Positions 37,314-45,649 of a DNA stretch of 64,000 nt are shown here, in pieces (positions within the stretch are counted from its first letter, which is position 1; each line of letters opens with the position of its first letter). Position numbers and translations under genes: made by a program. Origin of the DNA: a bacterium (lineage in GTDB: Bacteria > Desulfobacterota > DSWW01); contig JANQFG010000109.1 in the NCBI GenBank assembly GCA_028277985.1, positions 1-64,000 of the forward strand. The letters are read 5' to 3'. The notes under the pieces are model-generated. The model had not been told where the DNA came from. It made no database searches and saw only the letters and a program-made list of their open reading frames with translations.

Positions 37314-38684
37314 ATGTCAGAGGACAGACTCTACTGGAACATGCAGATCGAGCCCTTCCTGAACACGCCCCAGATGAAAGAGCTTCAGCTCGAGAAACTC
37401 AAGATTATGCTGAAGAGACACCACGCGAATGCCCCTTTTCACAGGAAACGACTGGCAGAAGCCGGGCTGGATACGGACAAGGTCGACAAACACAGCGGGA
37501 CACTCGAAGAGCTCCTCAAGGCGATCCCGGTCTATGACAAGCAAGGCTACCGTGAGCATGCCGAGGCGTGTGATGGAGACCTGGTCCGGTTGATGGAAGA
37601 GGAAATGCCCGTTTCTGTGGACGACCTGGTGCTGGTCAACAGCACGACAGGCACGACGGGGGAGCCGACCCCCTACCCTCTGACCATGAAAGACATTTAC
37701 GACGTTTGGGGGGAAACCCTGTGCAGGGGCCTATGGCGCGGTGGGCTCCGAAGACACGACAGGATTCTCCACTGTTTTGCGCTCTCCATGGTGATCGCGG
37801 GGACCGGCACGCTCATCGGCTTGACCAAGACCGGTGCCATGGTTATTCCGGTAGGGGCGGAGTCCGGCACGGACAGGATCTTTCAGATGGCGAAGTTCTT
37901 CAAACCCACGGTCTTCTTCGGCACGCCCTCCCTGGCGACCTATATCATCGAGAAGGCACCCGAGAAGATCGGTAAGGACGCGAAGTCCCTGGGGATCAAG
38001 CTCCTCGCCTGTGGGGGCGAACCGGGCGCCGGGGTGCCCGAGTTGCGCAAACGCCTCGAAGAGAGCTTCGACGCGAAACTGCTCGACACCGGCGCGGGGC
38101 ACGGTGTTTCCTGCGACTATCCCGAGTACCAGGGCATGCACTGGCTCGGTGACGACCTCTGTATCTACGAACTGGTCGACCCGGACACTCGGGAGCCCGT
38201 TCCTCTGGAGGATGGTGCGCGCGGGGAGGCGGTGTTCACGAATATCGAAGGAGACGGATGGTCCTGGCTGCGGACGAGCCTCGGCGACATCCATGAGGTT
38301 ACCATGTCCCCCTGTCCTTGCGGGCGGACAGGGTTTCGTTACCGCATCGTGGGTAGGACGGATGACATGCTCAAGGTGAAGGGGGTGATCGTCTACCCTG
38401 CCGCCATTACAGGGCTGCTCGAGACCTTTGCCCCGAGGGTGACCGGAGAATTCCGGATCGTGCTGACCGAGAAGCCTCCCCTTGTCATTCCCCCGCTCAA
38501 GGTGAAGATCGAGAAGGGAATCGATACCCCTGACGAGAAGCTTGGGGATCTCGAAAAAGAGCTGCTCGATGCCTTCCACACGCGGATGAAGATCAGCCCC
38601 CAGATCATCTGGCAGGAACCGGGTGAATTGGAGAGGTCCACCTACAAGGGCAAGAAATTCGAGAAACAATACGAGGACAATTAG
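37314..38684 (+). CDS. Phenylacetate-CoA ligase family (PaaK-type) AMP-forming acyl-CoA ligase
   Basis: A 456-residue adenylate-forming enzyme. The phosphate-binding loop is NSTTGTTGEPTPYPLT (about 105-120). The C-terminal part has ARGEAVFTN, a CPCGRTGFRY segment and the hinge RIVGRTDDMLKVKGV (about 343-357). It would activate an aryl or acyl acid to the CoA ester with ATP. AGAGGAG lies just before the ATG. It is followed within 5 bp by ptb and then the ACT and buk genes, so these act as a unit. Confidence 0.88.
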   Translation: MSEDRLYWNMQIEPFLNTPQMKELQLEKLKIMLKRHHANAPFHRKRLAEAGLDTDKVDKHSGTLEELLKAIPVYDKQGYREHAEACDGDLVRLMEEEMPVSVDDLVLVNSTTGTTGEPTPYPLTMKDIYDVWGETLCRGLWRGGLRRHDRILHCFALSMVIAGTGTLIGLTKTGAMVIPVGAESGTDRIFQMAKFFKPTVFFGTPSLATYIIEKAPEKIGKDAKSLGIKLLACGGEPGAGVPELRKRLEESFDAKLLDTGAGHGVSCDYPEYQGMHWLGDDLCIYELVDPDTREPVPLEDGARGEAVFTNIEGDGWSWLRTSLGDIHEVTMSPCPCGRTGFRYRIVGRTDDMLKVKGVIVYPAAITGLLETFAPRVTGEFRIVLTEKPPLVIPPLKVKIEKGIDTPDEKLGDLEKELLDAFHTRMKISPQIIWQEPGELERSTYKGKKFEKQYEDN

Positions 38685-38689
38685 CCTCC

Positions 38690-39616
38690 ATGAACCGGAC
38701 CGTAAGGAACTTCGAGAAGCTGCTCGAAACTGCGGCTTCCCTGGGCCCGAGACGGATTGCGGTCGCGGCCGCAAATGATGCCCAGACGGTGAGCGCCTGT
38801 GTGGAAGCAAGAAAGCTCGCCGTGGCCGATTCCACTCTGGTGGGGGATGAAGAGTGGATCCGTCTCATGCTGAAGCGGATCGGAGTCGAGCCCGGGTCTT
38901 TCGAGATCGAGCACAGGCCGGACCCCGTGGAGGCCTCCGAAGCGGCGGTTCGCTCTGTCCTCGACGGAGAGGCGCAGATCCTCATGAAGGGGAACGTGTC
39001 GACGTCCAAGTTCGTGCAAGCCGCGCTGAGCTCCACCGGAGGACTCCGAACCGGCGGGTTGCTGAGTGACGTGGAAGTCTACGAAGATACCCGACGCCCC
39101 GGCAACCAGCTCGTCCTCGTGAGCGACGGTGGGATCAACATCGCCCCGAGCATCAAGCAAAAACTGGAAATCATCCGCAATGCGGTCGGGGTGGCCCACC
39201 GGCTCGGTGTAAGGTCTCCGAAGGTCGCCCTGTTGTCCGGATCGGAACGGGTGCATCCCGACTCTCAATCAACGATCGATGCCGTCGCGTTGGTCAAGAT
39301 GTGCCAGTACGGAGAGATCCCGGGCTGCGTGGTGGACGGTCCGTTCGGCCTCGACAATGCGATCGACATGACCTCGGCCCGTGCCAAAGGTATCGAGTCA
39401 CCGGTAGGCGGGGCCGCCGATGTGTTGATCGTGCCGAATCTCGAAACAGGAAATATCTTCTGCAAGGGGCTTCAATACTATGCCGGCAAGACACTCGCCC
39501 ACGTAGCGGTGGGGGCAAAGGCACCGATCCTGATCGATTCGCGCACCGCACCCTCCGAGGCGAAGCTTGCTTCCATCGCTCTCGCCGTGGTGATGTGCGA
39601 TTCCCCGACGGAGTGA
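38690..39616 (+). CDS. ptb: Phosphate butyryltransferase/acetyltransferase family protein
   Basis: A 308-residue PTA_PTB family enzyme, the length of phosphotransbutyrylase (about 300) and without the extra domains of long Pta. Seen: AQILMKGNVSTSKFVQAAL, LVSDGGINIAPSI, GCVVDGPFGLDNAID and ADVLIVPNLETGNIFCKGLQYY. It exchanges CoA of an acyl-CoA for phosphate. The butyrate kinase two genes downstream can then make ATP. The chain-length preference is unknown. Confidence 0.88.
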   Translation: MNRTVRNFEKLLETAASLGPRRIAVAAANDAQTVSACVEARKLAVADSTLVGDEEWIRLMLKRIGVEPGSFEIEHRPDPVEASEAAVRSVLDGEAQILMKGNVSTSKFVQAALSSTGGLRTGGLLSDVEVYEDTRRPGNQLVLVSDGGINIAPSIKQKLEIIRNAVGVAHRLGVRSPKVALLSGSERVHPDSQSTIDAVALVKMCQYGEIPGCVVDGPFGLDNAIDMTSARAKGIESPVGGAADVLIVPNLETGNIFCKGLQYYAGKTLAHVAVGAKAPILIDSRTAPSEAKLASIALAVVMCDSPTE

Positions 39617-39640
39617 TCGAAAGGAAGAGGAACGGTCTTG

Positions 39641-40084
39641 ATGGAAACGAGTTTCCTGATCAGGCAGATTTCAGTGTTCTTGGAGAACCGTCCGGGCAGC
39701 CTCGCAGAGGTCACCCGGTATCTGGCGGATCAAGGCGTCAACCTGAGAGCCATGACCATTGCGGAGTCGAGGGATTTCGGCACGATCCGCATCATCGCAT
39801 CGGACCAGGAAGCGTGTGCCGAAGCCCTGCGCAAGGAAGGGTATCCATACAACGAGGTGGATGTACTGGCAGCCGAGGTGTCGGACCGCCCGGGGGGCAT
39901 GGCCGACCTGACCGAAATCATCGCCCGGGAGGGCATGAACATCGAGTATGGCTATGGCATGGTGGAAAAAAAGGAAGGTTCGGCAATCATCGTTCTCCGC
40001 GTTGACGATCCCTACAGGGCGTCCGTTGTGCTGCAGGGAAAAGGGGTACGGCTCCTGAGTGTGGAGGAGGTCGGGAAACTTTGA
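39641..40084 (+). CDS. Tandem ACT-domain protein
   Basis: About 147 residues with two ACT domains (about 6-70 and 73-140). The first opens QISVFLENRPGSLAEVTRYL and the second DVLAAEVSDRPGGMADLTEII. ACT dimers bind amino acids or related small molecules and tune enzymes. Tandem-ACT proteins often sit beside PaaK-type ligases and 2-oxoacid oxidoreductase genes in anaerobes. ATG 39641 is chosen; TTG 39638 is equally placed relative to AAGAGG. It probably senses a substrate of the neighbouring ligase or ptb. Confidence 0.85.
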   Translation: METSFLIRQISVFLENRPGSLAEVTRYLADQGVNLRAMTIAESRDFGTIRIIASDQEACAEALRKEGYPYNEVDVLAAEVSDRPGGMADLTEIIAREGMNIEYGYGMVEKKEGSAIIVLRVDDPYRASVVLQGKGVRLLSVEEVGKL

Positions 40085-40139
40085 TCCACGATCCGAAAGA
40101 CGGCCTGCGTCTTCTGAGTCGGGAGGAGGTCAAGCCGTC

Positions 40140-41234
40140 ATGACCCAAGAGCCGGGCAAGGGCGGTGCATCCTCTTCGGTCCTGGTGATCAACCCGGGCA
40201 GCACGAGCACGGAAGTCGGCGCGTTCGAGAAGGACGGAAAAGGCCGGGTGGGCTTGATCGAACACCCGGAGCATACCCTGGAGGCTTTCGGAAAGGTCCT
40301 GGATCAGATCGGATGGCGTGAGAAAGAGATCGACCGACTCATGGAACAGGAGGGTTTCCTCACGACGGATCTTTGTGCCGTAGTCGGTCGCGGCGGTCTC
40401 CTCCGGCCCCTTTCAGGGGGCTCATACGAGGTGACGGACGCGATGTGTGCCGACCTGGAACGGTCTGCCTACGGGGAGCACGCAAGCAACCTTGGAGCAC
40501 TGCTGGCAAGGCGGTTTGCAGACCGGCACAACGTCCCTTGCTTTGTCGTGGACCCTGTCACCACTGACGAATTCGAGCCTCCCTCCCGGCTTTCCGGGGT
40601 TCCGGGAATCGAGAGGAAATGCCGGAGCCACGCACTCAATATCAAGGCGACCGCGAGACGCGTGGCAGAGAAACTGGGCAAGGCGCTTCGGGACACCCGG
40701 CTCGTGGCTGCCCATCTCGGCGGCGGCATTTCCGTCTGTGCGCTCAAAGGGGGACGAATCATCGACTCCACGGACGCTCTGCTAGGAGAAGGACCCTTTT
40801 CAGCGGAGAGGGCCGGCAGCGTTCCCCTGGCCGGCATGATTTCACTCTGCATGGACAGCGGCCGGCCAAAGAGCGAGATCGTCAGACTGCTCGCCAAAGG
40901 TAGCGGCCTCAAGGGCTACCTGGGAAGCACGCGCCTCCCGGAGGTCCTCCGTTTGATCGATCAGGGAGACGGGGACGCACGGCTGGCACTGGATGCAATG
41001 GTGCTACAGATCGCGAAGTGGATCGGCGCCATGGCCGCCGTGCTGAAAGCCCGACCGGATGCGATCCTCTTGACCGGTGGAATGACCCATTCCGACCGTT
41101 TCGTAGGTCAGATTGCCTCCTTTGTGGAATTCCTGGCGCCTCTGCACGTGTTCCCGGGCAGTCTCGAAATGGAGGCTCTTGCTGAGGGGGCTTTTCGTGT
41201 CCTTCAAGGCCGTGAAAACCCTGTCGTCTACTAG
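40140..41234 (+). CDS. buk: Butyrate kinase family acyl-phosphate kinase
   Basis: A 364-residue ASKHA kinase. N-terminal phosphate motif VLVINPGSTSTEVGAF (about 15), then AHLGGGISVCALKGGRIID (about 197-215) and the adenosine motif AILLTGGMTHSDRF. The length matches butyrate kinases (about 355). It converts acyl-phosphate plus ADP to acid plus ATP. ATG 40140 has GGAGGAGG ten bases upstream; the first 80 bp of the longer frame overlap the ACT gene. With ptb it completes substrate-level phosphorylation. Confidence 0.88.
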   Translation: MTQEPGKGGASSSVLVINPGSTSTEVGAFEKDGKGRVGLIEHPEHTLEAFGKVLDQIGWREKEIDRLMEQEGFLTTDLCAVVGRGGLLRPLSGGSYEVTDAMCADLERSAYGEHASNLGALLARRFADRHNVPCFVVDPVTTDEFEPPSRLSGVPGIERKCRSHALNIKATARRVAEKLGKALRDTRLVAAHLGGGISVCALKGGRIIDSTDALLGEGPFSAERAGSVPLAGMISLCMDSGRPKSEIVRLLAKGSGLKGYLGSTRLPEVLRLIDQGDGDARLALDAMVLQIAKWIGAMAAVLKARPDAILLTGGMTHSDRFVGQIASFVEFLAPLHVFPGSLEMEALAEGAFRVLQGRENPVVY

Positions 41235-41245
41235 AGCCAGAGCGA

Positions 41246-41262
41246 GGGGAAGAATCTTCCCC
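41246..41262. terminator. Short perfect hairpin after buk
   Basis: GGGGAAG-AAT-CTTCCCC, a 7-bp stem 11 bp after the buk stop. It lacks a T-run, so termination is uncertain. Confidence 0.35.
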
Positions 41263-41645
41263 CTACTGGCATTCCTTACCTCGTCTCGCCACAGGCAGAA
41301 CTCTCGTCCCACCTGATCACACCCCGGTGGCCTGAGCCGCCCTATTTTCGCAGAAAGGGCCCAAGCCCCTTGCTTACAGACCTTTTCGCCGCTCCCACGA
41401 GCAGATCGACAGGACGTCAACCCTTCGAAAACGTCGAAACCGGAAGGCGTAACCACAGATGGCCTGCATCTTGCATTTTGGCGAGCCACAGAGAGTTGTC
41501 CGTGGCCCTGGCGCCACGACGGAAGATTTTCAGAAACGAGGTCGGTAACCAAGGCAAGGGTCTGAGTAAGACGAAACCCATCGGCGGGTGCTGCCCGCCA
41601 AGAGCAAAACGAACGAGCAAGGAGGGCGTACTGTGAGTCCGCCAA
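41263..41645. other. Intergenic region with no supported gene
   Basis: About 380 bp between buk and the cysteine-cluster gene. Short frames exist on both strands but none has a convincing ribosome site or recognisable product. Base composition is uneven, with an AT-rich patch near 41520-41550. It may contain remnants of a lost gene. Confidence 0.4.
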
Positions 41646-42236
41646 TCAAGAGCAGGCTGCGAGAAGTCTGCTGGACAGGTCGAATCCCCAGGTTCTACAG
41701 ATTTCATGATGAAGATCTGTTAGTTCCCCCGGACTGGTACCCAGAAGGGAACAGAGCTCTGGAACCGTCTCCGCTGTCTGCAAGGCCAGACAATCGGAAA
41801 ACTCAAAAATCTGCGGCTGATCCTCGATAAACCAGAACGGGAAGATGCGGCAGAACAAGGGTCTGGCCAGCGCAGGCAGCATGCAGCCCTTTGATCCGAG
41901 CAGTACGCAGCGATTCGCCCGGTCTATTGCCAGCCTGTAGTGCCACCCATCGGGCGGAAACAGCGAATCGACCTTCACGAGGTGGTCTGGGAAGAGCCTG
42001 CCCATCAGCCTGATGAAGCGCTCTGAGTTTGCCTCCCGGACCAGAAATGTCTTTTCCACAGCCCACGGAACGGTCCTGATCATCCACTCCCGCTCCGCCT
42101 CCGACACCGGCGGCAGCAGTTCTTCTTCACCCGGACGACATTGACAACATGTGTTTCCATGGAATGCACACCGGGCACAGATGGAAGTGTCCAGACTCCT
42201 AGCATGATGAATGATTCTTGCCTCTGCAGTCGCCAT
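41646..42236 (-). CDS. Cysteine-cluster protein (YkgJ-like, putative Fe-S/Zn)
   Basis: A 196-residue protein with an N-terminal CARCAFHGNTCCQC cluster (about 21-34) and later cysteines in GCMLPALARPLFCRIFPF and CLAL, the pattern of the CxxCxxxxCC/YkgJ family thought to bind Fe-S or zinc. The function of the family is not established. ATG 42236 lacks a strong ribosome site. It stands alone on the minus strand between two + strand groups. Confidence 0.68.
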   Translation of the reverse strand: MATAEARIIHHARSLDTSICARCAFHGNTCCQCRPGEEELLPPVSEAEREWMIRTVPWAVEKTFLVREANSERFIRLMGRLFPDHLVKVDSLFPPDGWHYRLAIDRANRCVLLGSKGCMLPALARPLFCRIFPFWFIEDQPQIFEFSDCLALQTAETVPELCSLLGTSPGELTDLHHEICRTWGFDLSSRLLAACS

Positions 42237-42283
42237 CCTTGGCGTTCCTTTCCAGAATCTTTGACGCTGATCTGCGAAACAAT

Positions 42284-42354
42284 AAGTCCCCTACCCTGAA
42301 GCGTTTTTCCTTTCCGAAGACGCCTTCCATCCTGTTTGGAGGATTAGGGGACTT
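42284..42354. repeat. 10-bp inverted repeat with 51-nt spacer
   Basis: AAGTCCCCTA (42284-42293) is perfectly complementary to TAGGGGACTT (42345-42354). The spacer holds a smaller GCGT...ACGC pair, so the whole could fold as an RNA stem or be a small MITE-like element. It lies upstream of the TetR promoter. Confidence 0.5.
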
Positions 42355-42479
42355 CCTGGCCGAAGTCCTTTTCAGAGTAGATTATCGGTTGGGAAATCGT
42401 TTTCTTTAGGGCCGGCCCCTGTCAGAATGCACCTGCACAGCATCCGGATATGGAGACGATCTTTCAAAATTCTTTCTTC

Positions 42480-42508
42480 TTGACAGCAAATAGAGGTTTG
42501 GCTATTCT
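42480..42508 (+). promoter_or_regulatory. Sigma-70 promoter of the TetR gene
   Basis: TTGACA (42480-42485), 17-nt spacer, TATTCT (42503-42508). The predicted start of transcription falls in the palindrome at 42511-42530. Confidence 0.72.
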
Positions 42509-42510
42509 TT

Positions 42511-42530
42511 AGGACCAACCGGTTGGTCCT
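42511..42530. promoter_or_regulatory. Perfect 20-bp palindromic TetR operator
   Basis: AGGACCAACCGGTTGGTCCT is a perfect palindrome two bases after the -10 hexamer and 46 bp before the TetR start. A regulator bound here would block transcription, so autorepression is expected. Confidence 0.78.
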
Positions 42531-42576
42531 ATCGAGACGGCCCACCGGGCCCCTTCCATCCCTACGAGAGGAACCC

Positions 42577-43161
42577 ATGAGCAGCAGACAACGAATCCTG
42601 GACAAGGCGGCGCAGCTGATTCACGAAAGAGGCTTCAACCACACGAGCATCCAGGACATTCTTCTGGCCGCCTCGGTCACCAAGAGCAATTTTTACTACC
42701 ACTTCGAGAGCAAGGAGCAGCTCGCATTCGAGGTCCTCGGCGAGAGGATGCGTCAGTTCTATACGGTCGCTATCGGCCCCTCCATCGAGAACAGTAGCCT
42801 CGACCCCCTGCAACGCATCGATCTCTTCTTCGACAACATGCTTGCCATCGGTCGTTCCGAAATAGGTCAGCTCGGATGCCCCTTCGGCAACCTTGCCCAG
42901 GAGATCAGCTCTCTGCACGAGCCCTTGCGCCAATCCCTGAGCATGTTCTTCGAGGCGTGTGCCGAAGCGATGGAGCGATGCTTTGATGAAGGCAAGGAGG
43001 CGGGGCAATTCCGTCCGGAATTACCGTCAAGAAAGCTTGCAGAGTTTGTTCTTGCCCAGATCCAGGGGGCATTTCTCTTGCGCAAGACGCATCAAGAGCC
43101 TCAGGTTCTGGAGAACAACTTCGAGGTCTTGAGAGGGCTTCTGAACCAGTGGTCCGCTTGA
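42577..43161 (+). CDS. TetR/AcrR family transcriptional repressor
   Basis: A 194-residue regulator. The N-terminal helix-turn-helix is RGFNHTSIQDILLAASVTKS (about 18-37), followed by NFYYHFESKEQL. The C-terminal ligand domain resembles the AcrR/TetR_C group with a CPFGNLAQEIS segment, as in fatty-acid or xenobiotic sensors. ATG 42577 is preceded by AGAGGA. The adjacent palindrome is its probable site, and the downstream Fe-S gene set (43229-47281) its probable target. Confidence 0.88.
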   Translation: MSSRQRILDKAAQLIHERGFNHTSIQDILLAASVTKSNFYYHFESKEQLAFEVLGERMRQFYTVAIGPSIENSSLDPLQRIDLFFDNMLAIGRSEIGQLGCPFGNLAQEISSLHEPLRQSLSMFFEACAEAMERCFDEGKEAGQFRPELPSRKLAEFVLAQIQGAFLLRKTHQEPQVLENNFEVLRGLLNQWSA

Positions 43162-43228
43162 CCCCGGTCTGCTCGGGAGCATAGATACCACCCTTTTCAG
43201 AACCAACACCACACAGAGGAGGAGTATC

Positions 43229-44323
43229 ATGAGCAGTTCCACCGTATATGACGAACTGGTAGAACACCTCAACTCGATGCCTGTCGGCGCGCCCAAGACC
43301 GCCGAGTTGATCGAGATCCTGAAGACCCTCTATACCGACGAAGAAGCGGAACTGGCGGTCAAGCTGCCCTTTCTTCCCATGAACCTGGACGGACTGGCGG
43401 ACCGCACGGGCGTGGAGAAAGGGAAGCTGAAGGGAATGCTCGAGAGTATGGCCGACAAAGGGATCGCAGCCGTCGAGACCCTGGCGGATGAGAAGATGTA
43501 TCGGCTCTTGCCCACGGTGGTCGGCTTCAGCGAAACCCCTTTCTGGGCGGGGAAGCGAACTCCTGAGACCGAGAAGCTTGCCAAACTGTGGAGGAACTAC
43601 GCACGCAACGGATTCGTTCACGAGGTGGGCGGCGCCGGCCTCTCCGACACCCCGATGACCCGTGTCATCCCGATGGAGGAGTCCCTGTCGGACCCGCGAA
43701 AGGTGGCGGACTACGAGCGCATCGCCGACACGGTGAAGGGGTCCTCCTATCAGGCGGTGGCACATTGCCCGTGCAGGCTGATGCGGGACTATGCGGGCGA
43801 GGGCAGCTGTGAGCACAACACGGAGAACTGCCTGCACTTCGGCTCCATGGCCCAGTACATGGTCGAAAAAGGGATGGCAAGGCAGATCACCGTGGACGAG
43901 ACCCTGGCGATCCTCAAACGCTCGAACGAAGAGGGCCTCGTACATATCACGGGCAACAACCAGAGCGAGCTGGCTACAATCTGCAACTGCTGCGCGGACG
44001 CCTGCATCTTCCTGACGGGTCTCCTGTCGATGGGGGAGAAGAACATGTTCGCCCGCTCGAACCACGTTTCCGTGGTCGACGCGGACACCTGCGTTGTCTG
44101 CGGCACGTGCGAGGAGAGATGCCCGGTTGATGCAATCACCATGGAGGATTCCGCGGTGGTGGATGCCGATAAATGCATCGGCTGCGGGGTCTGCTACCCG
44201 ACATGCTCGACCGAATCGATCACCTTGGCTGCGAGACCGGAGGCGGAGCAGAAGGATGTACCGCCCATGATGGAACTCGTCACCAAGGTGATGAACGACA
44301 AGAAACGCGAGTTCAAGTTCTAG
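43229..44323 (+). CDS. 4Fe-4S ferredoxin-type protein with N-terminal helical domain (paralog 1)
   Basis: A 364-residue soluble protein. Residues 1-90 look like a winged-helix/helical domain (LPFLPMNLDGLADRTGVEK). A middle region carries AHCPCRLMRDYAG, ENCLHFG and ICNCCADAC, which could hold an extra cluster. Two classical [4Fe-4S] motifs follow (CVVCGTCEERCP, about 289; CIGCGVCYPTC, about 318). GGAGGAG precedes the ATG. It probably passes electrons to or from a catabolic enzyme. The next gene is a paralog with the same layout. Confidence 0.82.
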   Translation: MSSSTVYDELVEHLNSMPVGAPKTAELIEILKTLYTDEEAELAVKLPFLPMNLDGLADRTGVEKGKLKGMLESMADKGIAAVETLADEKMYRLLPTVVGFSETPFWAGKRTPETEKLAKLWRNYARNGFVHEVGGAGLSDTPMTRVIPMEESLSDPRKVADYERIADTVKGSSYQAVAHCPCRLMRDYAGEGSCEHNTENCLHFGSMAQYMVEKGMARQITVDETLAILKRSNEEGLVHITGNNQSELATICNCCADACIFLTGLLSMGEKNMFARSNHVSVVDADTCVVCGTCEERCPVDAITMEDSAVVDADKCIGCGVCYPTCSTESITLAARPEAEQKDVPPMMELVTKVMNDKKREFKF

Positions 44324-44367
44324 GATGTGCACTCCCTGTTCCGATTCGATTTGCGAGGTACTCGACC

Positions 44368-45423
44368 ATGAGTGACGAAGTCTATACCCGACTGAGGGAC
44401 TTCCTCGACAATATGCCCGGCTGCTTTCCTGCCACAGAGAGCGGTGTGGAATTGAAGATCCTGAAGAAGCTCTTTACACCCGAGCAGGCGGAAATCACGA
44501 TGAACCTGACCCCCATGCCGGAACCGGTTGCTCAGATCGCCCCCAGGCTCGGCATGGGCGAGGAGGAGGCTGGCGAGAAGCTCGAGCAGCTGGCCAAAGA
44601 AGGATCGATTCTGCGCGTCCGTGCCGGAGATGTAGCGCATTATGCGGCCATTTCCTTTGTGGTGGGCATCTACGAGTTCCATCTTGGGACGATCGACCGT
44701 GAGCTTGCCGAGTACATGGAGGAGTATTTCCCTCACATTGCGAAGGCCTGGGAATCTGTGGGAACAAAACAGCTCCGTGTGGTCCCGGTGGAGACATCCT
44801 TGCAGGACGACAAAAAAGTAGGCATCTATTCCCAGATCCGCGAGTTGATCAAGGACAAAGAGCTCATAGCCGTGTCCCCCTGCATCTGCACGAAAGAGAA
44901 GAAGCTCGTGGACGAGCCCTGCAGCCGGCCTGAAGAGCGCTGCATTCAGTTCGACATGGCGGCTCAGTACTTCATGGAGAACGGCCTTGCCCGCCAGATC
45001 ACCCGGGACGAGTTGATGGAAATCCTGAAGATGGGTGAGGAGAAGGCCCTTGTTCTGTCCCCGGGGAATTCCAAAGAGATCATGAACATCTGTCTCTGCT
45101 GCGGGTGCTGTTGCGGCTTCATGGGAGTCCTCAAGACCTTCGATCGACCCGCGGACCACTGCGGGAGTGCGTATCAGGCAAAGATCGATCCGGATGCTTG
45201 CGTGCTTTGCGGGACCTGCGAGGAAAGATGTCAGATAGAGGCGATCAGCGAAGGCGGCGAATCCTACGAGGTGGACGAAGCCCGTTGTATCGGTTGCGGC
45301 CTCTGTGTGCCCACCTGCAATGATGAAGCGATTTCCATGGTGGAGAGGGCCGAGCCTCCCTCGATTCCTGAGGATCCGATCGACATGAACATCAAGATCG
45401 CCCAGGAGCGGGGCCTCATGTAG
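44368..45423 (+). CDS. 4Fe-4S ferredoxin-type protein with N-terminal helical domain (paralog 2)
   Basis: A 351-residue paralog of the previous protein in the same order: helical N terminus (LTPMPEPVAQIAPRLGMGEEE), SPCICTKEKKLVDEPC, MNICLCCGCCCGFMG, then two ferredoxin motifs (CVLCGTCEERCQ, CIGCGLCVPTC). The CCGCCC run in the middle is richer in Cys than in paralog 1 (ICNCCADAC). ATG 44368 with GAGG nine bases upstream is preferred over a longer frame inside paralog 1. A tandem duplication, possibly forming a heterodimer. Confidence 0.82.
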   Translation: MSDEVYTRLRDFLDNMPGCFPATESGVELKILKKLFTPEQAEITMNLTPMPEPVAQIAPRLGMGEEEAGEKLEQLAKEGSILRVRAGDVAHYAAISFVVGIYEFHLGTIDRELAEYMEEYFPHIAKAWESVGTKQLRVVPVETSLQDDKKVGIYSQIRELIKDKELIAVSPCICTKEKKLVDEPCSRPEERCIQFDMAAQYFMENGLARQITRDELMEILKMGEEKALVLSPGNSKEIMNICLCCGCCCGFMGVLKTFDRPADHCGSAYQAKIDPDACVLCGTCEERCQIEAISEGGESYEVDEARCIGCGLCVPTCNDEAISMVERAEPPSIPEDPIDMNIKIAQERGLM

Positions 45424-45448
45424 ATCACTTCTTGCGTGAGCTTGACCA

Positions 45449-45480
45449 GGGGGGGGCACAGAAGCATGCCCCCCTCTCCT
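45449..45480 (+). terminator. Probable terminator after the Fe-S pair
   Basis: GGGGGGC (45451-45457) pairs with GCCCCCC (45468-45474) around a 10-nt loop, followed by the pyrimidine run TCTCCT. A second hairpin CCCCAC-CGGCC-GTGGGG lies at 45489-45505. Confidence 0.5.
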
Positions 45481-45649
45481 TTCCTGGACCCCACCGGCCG
45501 TGGGGTGTGAGCGCGGTGTTCTCCTCTCCCCTTGACCCCGAACCGTTACTTCCCCTATTCTTCCTTGGGCCCTATTCTTCCGTGAACCCGTGTCCATCCG
45601 TGGACGCGTCATCCATGCCGGACAACCGTACAGAGAAGAGGCAACCAAG

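Noticed and set aside
41417..41707. Minus-strand short frame in the gap after buk
   Set aside because: No ribosome site or recognisable domain, and it runs into the cysteine-cluster gene region; not enough to call a gene.
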